DNA of 64,000 nucleotides from Tricholoma matsutake (Eukaryota > Basidiomycota > Agaricomycetes > Agaricales > Tricholomataceae). The position numbers were made by a program, and so were the translations under genes. The stretch covers positions 1,922,001 through 1,986,000 of the forward strand of contig AP026539.1 in the NCBI GenBank assembly GCA_026075535.2, written 5' to 3'. How positions within the stretch are numbered: the first letter of the stretch is position 1; each line of letters opens with the position of its first letter. This document shows positions 12,256-23,277 of the stretch, piece by piece. The notes below the pieces were generated by a model. It did not search any database and had not been told where the DNA came from. It saw only the letters and a list, made by a program, of their open reading frames with translations.

Positions 12256-14630
12256 ATGCATATTAAATATAGTGAACCACCTAGCGGCAACATTGCGCCC
12301 CACCCAGAGCCTCCCAATGTCGGCTTTGATGCACACTTGGGTGAACAGCACAAGGCTCAAATCAGTGGTGGACCTAGCCCATACCACCTTCATTCCAACA
12401 TCAACCTAAAGCCGCAGCAGAGTCCCATGTTGCAGCAGGACTCCACTGTGTCCATTACCCCGACATTACTGAAGAGCAACTGGATGAGCAATTGGACAAT
12501 ATTGATACCCTCAAGTCGATGTGTGTCAATGAGCCCTTCGATCTAACTTCCACCCCCTCTCCCAATCAACGACCCTCTGTCTTCACTCCTACCATTGAAA
12601 ATGATGTCTTCTCTGCATGGTCAGATTTTCTACCAGCCTCATGGCCTGCGCTCTCCTCCACCTCTGAAGCGATCAAGGAGCAGGTCCTTGACTTGCTTGG
12701 CTTTAGTGCATCTGGACTGTTGCCGAATCTGCCCCCATCTCCGTCCCCTATGTTGCAAGTGTCCAACACCTCCCATGAAGAGGACATTTCAAGCCTCCAG
12801 GATGCAGATAATGATGAGCTTGATGATCATGATCCGTTTACCCCATCTCGTGGCAGGTACTCAAACACTGACCATGATATTCTCGAAGATGCATTCAAAG
12901 AGTGCCTGGGCATCCTTTCGAGTGCGGCTAGTAAGTTGAATCAAGATATCAAGAGTGTCCTCAAGTACTTTATTCGACTCCATGGCTATGCAGTAGGGAA
13001 GTCTGAGTGGAATTGCTTTCAGTGTTACTTCGCCATGAATGTAGAGAAGGTGTGACAGCTTGTGGGGCTCGAGGCAGGTGATGGTAAGTTCCTTGTTGGT
13101 GATGGTCATTCACAATCTCATTTTGTTTAGCAAAATCCTGTTGGAAGCTGTTCAAGGAGCTTCCAAACTACAAGGAGATGCTGAAAACATTTTCTGCCCT
13201 TCAAACAGCTGAGTATAGTGGTATTACCCTTCAACGACATCATTGTGCTTTTGACCATGAAGTCAAATGGATTGAAAGAATAGTATGTAGCCTGTTTGCC
13301 ATGGGATGCTTTACTTACATGTATATTCAGATGATGGAACTGACCAACCAGCACTTTGATGTGGCTTTTGTTTTGGTTGGAAACTGTGTGAATGAAGATG
13401 CAAGCCTGGGTGCAGTGCGAGCCACCCTGGGCTTGGAGGGTGTAAGGCTTTTTATCAATCTGGTCATGATCGTCCTAACCTACTATATCATAGGTCTTTG
13501 AGAAGCACCTCCACCTTAGTGATAATGACCTTCTCAGCCTCATGAAGACTCATGCATAGTATGTTGCCACTCCAATTGCTACCCCATTCGTGACTCATAT
13601 CATTTATAGTAATTCTGCTCTGGAAAATTACACTCACGAGTACATTGCAGAGTGGGAGAGAGAGCACGACAATCTCAAGGCTGAACCCACAAGAGACCAT
13701 GAGAACCTCAAGGCTGAGCCAGCTCATGATGATGTTGTCAGCATTTCTGGTGGTGCCGATGATCCAATCAACATGGAGACCACTAAGTCTACTGCCAGTT
13801 CTGCAGATTACATCCAGAATCGTATCAAGTTCAATTTTCTCGAGGGTTTCAGTGAGTTGATGCTCCCAATCCTTTTTCCCCCGATTAATGGTCTCTCTCC
13901 TAGAAAATGCCGATGCTCCTCTCGTATCAAAGGGCAGTAGAATACTTCAAAGCATTCTGACACCCCATGGTCTACCATGGCAAAAACACTCGTGGACTGG
14001 GGCGTTTATATCGAAGGTTGGCCTACTGGTGTCGGGTTTCCGGATGAAACAAAGAAATCAGGAAACAAGTCAAGCAAGAAGAGTCAGGGGATGAAGGACC
14101 TTCTGGTGGCATCTATGCGTACACTCTTGGCCGCACTGGAATTGAAGACGGTGACATTCCATAAAGGTGACCGACAAGGTACGTCATTACAATGACTCCA
14201 TTGTATGTTCATCTCCTGATGCATCCATGAAAGCCTTGGTCGCTGGCAAGTTACCTGTCATTATCGGTGCAGCTCCCCTTGCCAACTCAAAAATTCCTGC
14301 TGCTTGCCAGCTTTTTGCCAATGGTCACCATGATCATGGAGGGCCACCTCGTAGTAAGGCTCGTACAACAGTCAAGAGAAAGAATCCAAGGGAACCCCGA
14401 CATGCTAAGGTCAATGCGGAAGTCATTTCTGCAGACTCAAAGTTGCCAACTCCCCCCCGCAAGGTCGGGGCTACTCGAGGCATGCAGAAGCCTGCCATAC
14501 ATGACACCACTGGTGATGATGACAGTGACAAGGATTATCTTGGGACTGACAATGATGATGATGATGGCGACAATGACAATGATGAGGACATTGTCATCCC
14601 TCCAAGCGACGCCGTCTCATCTAGAATTCT
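12256..14630 (+). pseudogene. Agaricomycete transposon-associated protein (WNxxxxYF family), decayed
   Basis: A proline-rich N-terminus (12256-12540) leads to an acidic, serine-rich segment (12492-12900) and then a segment with a WNCFQCYFAMN motif (about 13008), followed after an intron-like gap by KLFKELPNYKEML, a HFDVAFVLVGNCVNEDASLG motif (13360-13405), and, further on, KTLVDWGVYIEGWPTGVGFP (13980-14035) and a low-complexity basic/acidic C-terminus ending in Asp repeats (14510-14600). This domain order is one I know from many Agaricomycete genomes in transposon neighbourhoods, without known function. Frames are shifted between blocks; some gaps are plausible introns, but in-frame stops (for example TGA at 13053) indicate decay. 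Confidence 0.55.
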
Positions 14631-14639
14631 CCTCCCTCT

Positions 14640-15578
14640 CGTGGATCTGACCAAAGCAAGACTGATGAGGAGGTGGGCAAATCTGAAGGAATTGCGACAA
14701 GTAGTAATGCAGGATGACACGCTATTCCCTAGCTTCGTCGGCATATCCAACCGACTCACACATCTCCATCTGTCCGTCAGGAACAGTTGGCTCCAGGGCA
14801 TCGACCAACTCAATCTTCCAAATGTCACCAATCTTGTCATATGTACGGTCAGGGTGCGTTACGTTCCACAGCAAGAACCAACCATCAATGTGCCATAAAC
14901 GCTCCACAGTTGGAAGTAGGCCACTTCCTCCTCAGTGATTCACGTGGCATTGATTTCGTTAGAAGCACCTTTCTGTCCACCATCAAAGAACTGCTCGTTT
15001 CAACTCCCTGCTATTCGTTGACAACCCTGGGCAGCCCGACGATGACGCAGGCCTCGGGCACTTGCTGGATGCATCAAAACTTCCTCGCCACGTATCCAGA
15101 AGTAGAAAGCGCGGTGATTGCTGTACATGGCTTACAGGCCCTGCCTTCCGAACTACCCCGAGTGCGATGGCCCAAGATTAAAAAGCTCTTTCTTGTCTTT
15201 GAGATCGGTGTCGCAGATTTCATCAGCCACATAGACATGCCTGTCATGGAACAATTTACCCTTGCATATCCAGAATGGCGACTGATAGAAGGGCAGTCAG
15301 AAAGTGGCGAGAGCAGTGACGAGAGCAACGATGACACGGAGGACGAAGACGGCAGTGATGATGATGGAGCAACATCGGACAGTAGCCGAGGCGGTTACAT
15401 CCCGGACCAAAGAGTGTTACTCGCAAGGAGCATAGTACACTACTACAAGCAAGAATTGAGTAAACTCGCGCTCAAGTTCCCTAACATTCAGGTACTCACA
15501 CACATGAATCAGTCTCGGCCCGATAGAAATTACTTCGACACCCTTCCTTCAAGAATATACGAATCCATTAACTACTGA
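14640..15578 (+). pseudogene. Leucine-rich, F-box/LRR-like host gene remnant
   Basis: The first part reads ...FVGISNRLTHLHLSVRNSWL..., a leucine-rich repeat pattern as in basidiomycete F-box/LRR proteins, in the frame of the preceding repeat-derived sequence; the rest (from about 14840) is open in a different frame to a stop at 15576-15578 and contains WPKIKKLFLVF, a long acidic Ser/Asp/Glu block (about 15290-15390) and LSKLALKFPNIQVLTH. An intron or frameshift joins the two near 14840-14900. No F-box is visible, so the 5' end is missing. It could be a captured host gene in a transposon or the stump of a resident gene. Confidence 0.4.
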
Positions 15579-16206
15579 TAACACAAGAAATTACACTCTA
15601 TTATGGTATTAGAAAAAGTACAGACCGAGAACTCAGAATAGAACTCAATTCTTGACAAACAGCATAAACGAACCTGGATTTCGAATGCAGGGACAAATAT
15701 AGAAAAGAGTTTGGATAAATATAGAACTAAAGGCTGTGACGACCTGTGCATTTCGAATCCCGACCGCAGATCGCCGCTATAATAGATATCAGGACATTGA
15801 AATCATTCGCAGAAGCCGAGGATAAAGACCGAGTTCTCAATACTGAGAACTCGGAATAGCAAGTAGTGAGCATACTATATTCTATATGGCATCATACGGC
15901 GTCAAACATACCGTCTACCATACCGTCAGCTGATAACACAGATCCCTGACGATACGGCACCATACAACCATTGATGTACGGCACGGTGCGCACCCCTAGC
16001 CAGTATTCATCTTTCGCTGTTTTCAATGGAACTTGATGCATTCAAAAGTCTTTACGGATGAGCTACAACGGTTTTCTTTAAGATTTTGGCACCCAGGCGA
16101 CTATCTGTTGACAAAATTTGTAAGTTACATTTTCAACCTCTACACATAGTAATGCTCTGAAGTTGTACCTTACAGAAATACCTCGCAGACTACTATTTTG
16201 CTATGC
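15579..16206. other. Intergenic interval with a perfect 11-bp hairpin
   Basis: No gene seen. At 15829-15854 CCGAGTTCTCA is followed by ATAC and its exact reverse complement. Around 15890-16000 ATACCGTC/GACGGTAT-like segments recur (tacggcgtc, taccgtctacc, taccgtcagc, gatacggcacc), suggesting a small decayed TIR element. Confidence 0.5.
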
Positions 16207-17757
16207 TCATTGTACACCTTCTCCAAAACCACCCACCCTCTGCCCTTCAGAGAGACCATGCCTATGCATCTGCTGGGCATGTTGTACTGGATCTTCTCCA
16301 AACTCATCGACCAATGATCGAGTACCTCTTTCGGTGGAATTTGCTGCGAATTCCAGTGGAATAGGCCTGCTGGGGTTGATTGATGCAATTAATGAGTTAT
16401 TGGCCTCCCACATTCTCAGGTGCAGTAGGAAGCGAGCAGTTATCATCCCAGATATTCTACCCAAAAACATTGTAAGCCAGAAGCACTGGGTCCTAGGCGA
16501 CTTACGGTAGAGTAAAGGCATTGAGGAGGCGCTGAAAGAACCCACCCTAATAGAAAAATCTAGTATCTCCAAAGGAATGGTAGGGTTAGCGACATACCGG
16601 TGCCACCTAGTGAGGATGATCAGAAGGTGCATCTCGATATTACACTACAGAACTTACAAAGTTGAGAACCAAAGCCGCAATAGTGAAACCCATGACGACA
16701 CTGAACCTGATGTTAGCCACTCATTCACCCAGGGATGGGATTCGGTCTGCATGCTAACCAGAAGTATGCAACACCTTGATGCGACAGATTACCACAGAAC
16801 ATAAAATCAAGCTGAACAGTACGCACCATGCTCCAATAACAAGTATATAAGGCCCTGCTTCTGAGATTTCCATGGTCCTCCGATTCGCAAAGTTTGTATA
16901 GTACGGAAGGTATTAAGGATAACCGAGCAAGCCTCGAATACAACCATCAGTATACCCAGAAGACGCTTGACTTCACCAGACGACTTTAACAAATATCAGT
17001 GAAAATAGTGCTAAAATCTCACCCCTGGACAAAATCAGTGGTTGTTCTTATGGAAATAAGCCAAACAACACGTACACGGGATAAGGCGCGTTCCCAGTGC
17101 ATCGGAGTACAGGGACGTGCCACTGTAAAATCAGTCAGCTAATAGATGAAGCAACCGGACGTGACGAGCCGATTTACGACGTCCAGGATGATGCAGGTCA
17201 GACCAATAGCGGCGAAGAAAGCCAAGATGACACGATTCCGCCCGAATACTGCATATGTTCGCGCAGTCCAAATGACTACAACCATGTATGAGGATGGTCT
17301 GTAAAGAAAGGGTCTATAGGTGCTGACTGATGACTGCCGCTCGGCCCAAAACACTCAGAGAACCAGAGATCATATAGCCTGCCTCGCAACTAGATGAGAA
17401 AATCTCAATACCTGATTACATTGACGCAAATGTAGATGGTGGATTACACACTGCAGAGAAGGTTAATCTGCATTAGTGTCTAGTCAGACTGAAAAGGGTA
17501 GGACGTACCCTGATACCGAGTTTTGTTGAGATAGTCAAGAGATAAATAATGTTTGCGACCAGCGCATAACGACAACAGATATAGAGAAAGGTAGACATTC
17601 GGAATCTCGCATTCCACACATACTTGACCTCCATCCCGAATGTGAGTGCATGATCATAGTACAGAAGAGCTGTCAACCCACATCATCAGTACGCTTGCCA
17701 AAAAAACAATTCTGAGTGCTAACCGATGCTGGCCCATTGGATATAAAACTGCAGCAT
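16207..17757 (-). CDS. DUF6533-type multi-helix membrane protein, apparently intact
   Basis: A receptor-like integral membrane protein of a large Agaricomycete family (DUF6533), of unknown ligand and function. Start ATG at 17757: a short first exon (17724-17757, MLQFYIQWASI) is joined over a 54-bp intron (17670-17723) to ALLYYDHALTFGMEVKYVW, the DUF6533 signature; then RYALVANIIYLLTIS, SGSLSVLGRAAVI, WTARTYAVFGRNRVILAFF, a TM helix GLTCIILDV, CTGNAPYPV, FEACSVILNTFRTIQTL, VVMGFTIAALVLNF, RLLNAFTLP (exon 16506-16531) and finally SGMITARFLLHLRMWEANNS (last exon 16207-16456) with a hydrophilic tail. Each join uses GT..AG introns of about 40-60 bp and keeps frame; one small exon near 17400-17460 I could not resolve. 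No premature stop was needed. Stands out from its decayed neighbours; likely a resident gene. Confidence 0.75.
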
Positions 17758-19169
17758 CCTTTAAATTGACAATCCACAGACATTAGTGATAGAAGAACGA
17801 AAAAGAGGAACGAACTGCGTCGATCCTAGTTTTGCCATCGTAAAGTGATGTATACTGTGCTGTGGAGAACGAGGAATGACTCTGGCACTGGTTTTGGCCA
17901 CTATTCGGACGGGGATATAAGCGTGATATCAACAATCGTTCTTCGATTAAAACGCATGCATAATGCAGTGACATGGCCACTGAACAGTGCTGCATGCTTA
18001 AGCTTCATCATTGATGTATTCCACTTTGGAGTGCAACGTATCTGCCTACCAAAATAGCCACAACATGGATGACGGCTCAATCACCGAGAATCAAACAGAA
18101 GCCTGATTCCATGTGACGCTGATCTGTCAAGGACCTCCTCCAGTGCAGATGCTCGTTGAAACTCCAATTTCAGCTATTCTTATTGTGGTTCAGCTCAAGG
18201 TCATCAGTGATTCCGAGTTCTCATTATGGAGAATGAGGTCAAAATGAGGTTATTATCCTACGAGTCGGGCTAGCGTGGGAAATTCTGTTCGCGTTTGGCG
18301 TCGAATTCACGCTAAGAAGGATCATCGGTCCTCCGTTCTGTCCAAGTACTATAATTGAGATGCCCGCATGGAGATGCTCCTGGCCTTGAATATGTTGCGC
18401 TTTTCATCAATCCGAGATGGTGGCATCGGGATGGTGACACATCGCCAGCCGTAGTTGGGTAGCATAGTTGCCAGTGGATGATTGAATGCCGTCTGTCGTT
18501 CAAGTTACTACTGTCAACCCGATACTTCGTAACGGTCGACACGTCAACTTTGACCGCGTTCCAAAGTGTAGGAGTTCCGTGGCCACGCGGATATGAGTGG
18601 GATAAATTGACCGACTACGTTACATAAGCAACTCAGGTACAGTACAAATACTCTACCTCGTCGGTTCTTTGTAAAGAAAAATGAAGTACTTAGAGAAGTA
18701 TTAGATGGTAGCATTGGGAAGTGAAGTTGGTAGCAAATGAGATAAATGTGAAGGTAGAGACAAGGGAGGTAATTCTTTCTGAACTTTTGACGATCGACAA
18801 GGGTACTCGGGTAATGGAAAAAAACATATGGGGTCGAATTTTTTGCTAAGGTCAGTTTAGCTGGACTAACTAACTACGTAATCAGGCACAATTCCTAACA
18901 TAGTAATATGACATCACTTCCGTGGGCACTTTGCCCGTGCTGGTCCAGACACCTCACAAGCCTCGCAAATCCACTTTGTTGGGGCTTGTTCAAGACCTAT
19001 ACACTCAAGATGATACTGTAAAACATGTGAATCACATTTATAGCTTTGTGAGTAGAACATACCCATCGAGTTTTGCATCCAGGTTGTCGACACTCGATTG
19101 CGGGCCTGTCCAAGGCAACATCAAGACATGAGCTAGTGGGCCACTGCTTCGCATGGCAGTTCCGAGTTC
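17758..19169. other. Intergenic interval upstream of the DUF6533 gene
   Basis: No gene recognised on either strand over about 1.4 kb. The proximal few hundred bases should hold the promoter of the minus-strand membrane protein gene. TTCCGAGTTCTC occurs at 18211 and again at 19160, the same motif as the hairpin arm at 15829. Confidence 0.4.
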
Positions 19170-19751
19170 TCTATGTAATGGGTAGGGCCATAGACCATAA
19201 AACTACCAGCATCTTGTACTGCTTCCATTTTGTTGGGTCCTCTTTAAGTGGAATGACAACAAAAGACAATTGCAGCTCTACAATGTCTCCTTGTCTGAAT
19301 GATTGAGGACGGCATGCCTCAAACCTGCATTTGAGATGTTAACGATGAGATCTCACATAAAATTTTGTGAAAAATATGCATGCCTATATCTGCCATCCAG
19401 TTCTTGGAATCCTCAACAGTACTCCACCTCATTATCCTCTGTGTGTGTGCACTGAGCCCCCGAAGAAGCCAACATCTTAGTGAGTAAACCAGAAGGATCA
19501 ATGTTCTCTTGAAATGGAATGCTCTCCAAGTGCAACCCCGGTTTTGCAGGTGTGAAATAGTGATTGGACACTTCAAGCGACAGACTGTGTGATTCTGTCA
19601 GAACCCAGGGACCCAACATGCCTTGGGTAAATGCATGGTCAAACACACCATATATCTTGCTAACTGCCACCTCCACATTGTCAAAAAAAGGGGTGTTCAA
19701 GCCACTTACTGTGACTGATTGTCATAGGTAGCGATATTTGGCTGGCTGCAT
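19170..19751 (-). pseudogene. 3' part of a transposon-associated gene split by the Ty3 insertion
   Basis: On the minus strand the stretch reads, after the insertion point, QPNIATYDNQ, an intron-like gap, then AVSKIYGVFDHAF..GPWVLTESH..LSLEVSNHYF, and after another intron-like gap SFRQGDIVELQLSFVVIP...YKMLVVLWSMA (19200-19290). The GDIVE(V/L)Q.SF..VP.K...YKMLVVLRS pattern is common in uncharacterised Agaricomycete transposon-associated proteins. The 5' part lies at 27611-28000 and the two are rejoined, in frame, if the intervening element and one 5-bp repeat are removed. Confidence 0.55.
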
Positions 19752-20327
19752 TGTAAGGGCAACCTTACAATCAGAGTCCTAAGAATTCGATACTTGCAAG
19801 GGAAAACCAAAGATTAGATTCAATAACTATTGAACAAGGAAAAGACCCATACCTTGCAAGGGAAAACCAAAGAGAAAACTCTAAGGAGTCCAGTGCAAGG
19901 CCGAAGTATATATATGGAAGGCATGCGACATTCTAAAATACTTGGAGCCCCTTCCATCCTAGCACTAATTCAGATCCAGGGTCATGTTCCCATTTGGGGA
20001 GACAGCCATCAATCAGTGATAGTGTCCACATCAGGCCATGATTGGTAATGGGTGTGTGAAGACATCCTTGATCATTTCCGCAGGCGCAACAATTGCGCAA
20101 CTGGTTTGCACAGGGTATTGACTGCAAGAATGGTGAGAGTACAATAGGGGCTGATGGATTGACATATCAGAATGTTTGTAGATGGTTGGCGCAAAAGGCG
20201 CCTCATTGCGCAAAAAGGCGCCTCGTTGGACAAAAGGCGCTTTGTTGCGCAAATGTTTGCGGTTGTGCAGAAACATTTGCAAATGTGCACCAACCATTGT
20301 AGGGGCTCGTAAGGTGTTACCCTTACA
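19752..20327 (-). repeat. 3' LTR of the Ty3 chromovirus
   Basis: Pairs with 27037-27610. Contains a TATATATGG block (19908) near its middle and, at 20190-20270, GGCGCC-containing short repeats that differ between the two LTRs. Confidence 0.92.
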
Positions 20328-20341
20328 TCACCCCCCCCTTA
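20328..20341 (-). promoter_or_regulatory. Polypurine tract of the Ty3 chromovirus
   Basis: On the minus strand the bases AAGGGGGGGGTGA directly precede the 3' LTR start, the position and composition required for plus-strand priming. Confidence 0.75.
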
Positions 20342-21849
20342 AGGCACAGCATCCCAATGTGCAAAGTTCCATCGGTGCGGATATTGTGGTCAGAATCCCA
20401 TCTGTCCAAAGGTAAGTGCATTAACACATTTTGGGGCACTTGGATGAGCCCTGTAGAAGTTTGCAATTAGTTTTGTGGCATTGAGATCCTCCTCTGGAAT
20501 CCATGAATTCTCTTCATGCCCATAGCCTTTCCATCTGACCAGATACTGCAATTTCCTACCCTTCATCCTGCTGTCCAGCACCTCATCCACCTCATACCTC
20601 TCCTCTCCTCCTACAATCTTGGGGGGCGGTGGTGGTTTTGCATGGCAACCTTCGATTGGGTCCATTGGCATGGGCATGAGCTTGACAATGTGGAACACCA
20701 GATGTATTTGAGCCATCGATGGTGGCAGTTGGAGGTGATATGCATGTGAGCCGACAGGATGAATGACTGGGTACAGCCCCAGGAAGCAGTGTGCAAATTT
20801 CTTCATGGGTCTAGTTGTGCTGATATCCGAAGCATCCAGGAAGACCTTTTCACCGATTGTGAAAATTGGTGCGGGGATTTGCCGTTGGTTATAGTACCTC
20901 ACCATATCATCCTTTGATTTGGCAAGGGCAGCACGAGTCTCCTCCAATGTCGACTTCATCTGATCCACAAACTTGTTGACTGCCTCAAGTCTCGAGGGTC
21001 GTTGGTTGGGCTCAAAACCAACCCATCCGCGGATGTCTGCCAGTGTCAATGAAGAAGGGGGAGTGTTGGGTGGATGAGTGGACATGGTTATTGTATGTGA
21101 ATTCACCCAGAGGGAGCAGAGTGTCCCAATCATTTTGGCACTCATTCACAGAAATGCGGATGTACTGCTCGAGTTCCTGATTGACTCGTTCAGTCTGCCC
21201 ATCAGACTGTGGGTGATATGCTGTGGATGCCGAAATGGTGATTCCCAACAAGCGATACAATTCACGCATGAATTGTGCTACAAACTGCAGTCCCCAATCT
21301 GAGAGCATCGATTTCAGGAGGCCATGAAGCTTCCACATGTTCTGCAAGTACAATCATGCCGATCCCAGTGCCGTAACGGTGGTGTGAGTGGGTATGAAAT
21401 GGCTGCACTTGCTCACCGAGTCTACCACCACCATCATCACATCAAAGCCATGGGAGTCCAGAAGTTTGGTGATGAAATCAACACTTGCCATATCCCAGCA
21501 ATTTTCGGGGATTGGGGGGGGGTGTAGTTCATCAAAAGGTCGGTGCTTCTGCACCTTCATGCGAAGACACAGATTGCAGGCCTTACAGTACTGACCAACA
21601 AAGCGCAGTACTTTACAGTCCCCCACCTGTCCTAGTGGACTCCGACTGGACTGACCGGAGTCCACTGGAGTCCGAGTGGAGTCCAATTGAACTACACTAA
21701 GTCATGTAGAGTTCAATCCCCCATTGGAGTCCAACTGGAGTCTGAGTGGAGTCCAAGCACAACCAAATGATAAGTCAATTAGATATGAGCTCAAAGGACT
21801 TCAGACTTGGTGAATTTCATAAAGTACCTGCAAAATAAATTTGTGTACT

Positions 21850-21930
21850 GCAGGAATTGAACTCAAGACCTCACCATAAGGAATCACATGACAAACCAAA
21901 CAAGTGTGCTCAACCACTTGAGCCACAGGA
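21850..21930 (-). repeat. tRNA-like (Pol III promoter-like) module
   Basis: On the minus strand, TGTGGCTCAAGTGGTTGAG (21909-21927) matches an A box and GAGTTCAATTCC (21850s) a B box, with spacing of a tRNA gene. It does not fold as a full cloverleaf by eye and is repeated at 58148-58235, so it is SINE-like rather than a functional tRNA gene. Confidence 0.6.
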
Positions 21931-22036
21931 GATTTATTGGGGATCAATATAAGGTTTATTTATGACTCAACTTTTCATATTCTTCGAGGAGGCATTTTTC
22001 AAACAATTAAGATCAAAAATTTTTAATTAACCACAT

Positions 22037-22231
22037 CCCTCATGTAGGACATGAGGGAGTGGGTATAATATAATAATAAACAAAAAAAAAACCCCTCTCA
22101 CATCTTGCAAGAGGGGGGGGATTCATAAGTACTACAATATATATACCCCTCACATTCAGTGTGAGGGGGGGGGGGCAGAGATAAATTAAAAATAATAAAG
22201 ACCCCTCCCCACACAAAATGCGGGGGAGGGG
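22037..22231. repeat. Array of four CCCTC...GAGGG hairpins
   Basis: Palindromes centred at about 22047, 22104, 22157 and 22216, each with a 6-9 bp stem starting in CCCT or CCCC and a short loop, separated by A/T-rich spacers. The homologous array in copy 2 is at 58320-58574. Confidence 0.75.
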
Positions 22232-22320
22232 GGGTTGGGGGATGTGGTCTGGGGTGGGTGTCATCACCCACCCCTCCTCACACGTGTCCATTGCCATAGC
22301 AAGCCACACCCGTCATCCAC

Positions 22321-22502
22321 CCTACAAGCAGTTGCTCGTAGGCATGGGGATGGGTGCCGTGGTCATCTTATCCCTGGTGTGCCTGCCATCCACCCGACGA
22401 GCAGCTGCTCGTCGGCATGGGCTCTCACCACCCATCCACCCTGCGAGCCTCTGCTCGCAGGCATGGGGTGGGTGTGTTGTCAGCTTTGGGGGGTGCTGGT
22501 AG

Positions 22503-22535
<33 letters not shown>

Positions 22536-22579
22536 ACTGCACACACTCATGATCCACCCTACAAGCAGGGGCTTGCAGG
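22321..22579. repeat. Array of four GAGCA/TGCTC hairpins with varying stems
   Basis: Hairpins at 22321-22342, 22394-22415, 22440-22461 and 22558-22579, each preceded by ATCCAC-type sequence and followed by CATGGG. Stem pairs differ between units but mostly remain paired. Confidence 0.8.
22507..22536 (+). repeat. (GTT)n microsatellite
   Basis: About ten uninterrupted GTT units, giving open frames of Asn or Val/Cys runs that are not genes. A (GGT)n tract follows at about 23083-23108. Confidence 0.95.
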
Positions 22580-23200
22580 CATGGGGTGGGTGTGTTGGCT
22601 CATTTGCAGGTGGTGGTGTCGTTACTAGTAGATTATAACCTAGAAAACTAAAAAAACAAGTTAGTTAGTTGATAAAAACAAAAACCAAGTGAAAAAAACT
22701 TACAGATTGCATTGTTTGGGCCCGCGTTGGCTCATTTGCGAGTGGTGGTGTTGTTACTAGTAGATTATAACCTAGAAAACTAAAAAAACGAGTTAGTTAG
22801 TTTATAAACACAAAAACCAAGTGAAAAAAACTTACATAAGGCCCATGTTGGCTTGTTTGCAAGTGGTGGCATCGTTGCCAGTAGATTATAACCTAGAAAG
22901 CTAAAAAAACAGGTTGGTTAGTTTATAAAAACAAAAAGCAAACAAACAAAAAACTTATGTAGGGCCCATCCATTGGGCTCATTTGCAGGTGGTGGTGATG
23001 GCAGATTGGGCATGGGAGCGGTGGCGGTGGGTGTCCATGCAGTGGTGGTGGTAGAGAGAGGAGGGAGGCAGGCAGCCATCGATGGTGGTGGTGGTGGTGG
23101 TGGTGGTGAGTGATGAGCTGGCACATTTGATGATGTGGCTATATGCTTTGTCATACACAGCCGCTCACAGTACCTAGCACAAGTAGATGATACCTTAAAC

Positions 23201-23277
23201 AAGGTACTGTGGTGTAACGGTTATATTGTGTGTTATGATTACATAAGCAACTGACAGGGATCTGGGTTCGATTCCTT
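23201..23277 (+). repeat. tRNA-like module, plus strand
   Basis: TGGTGTAACGGTTA (23210) resembles an A box and GGGTTCGATTCC (23263-23274) is a perfect B-box consensus; a T-rich stretch follows. The segment recalls a tRNA gene but the 5' and 3' acceptor halves do not pair convincingly, so it is listed as a tRNA-derived repeat. Confidence 0.6.

Noticed and set aside
22040..22552. Several frames with poly-Asn, poly-Val or poly-Cys
   Set aside because: They are translations of hairpin arrays and a GTT microsatellite.
23201..23277. True tRNA gene
   Set aside because: A and B boxes are good, but I could not form the acceptor stem and the segment is part of a repeat whose other modules have diverged boxes. 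A tRNAscan run would decide.
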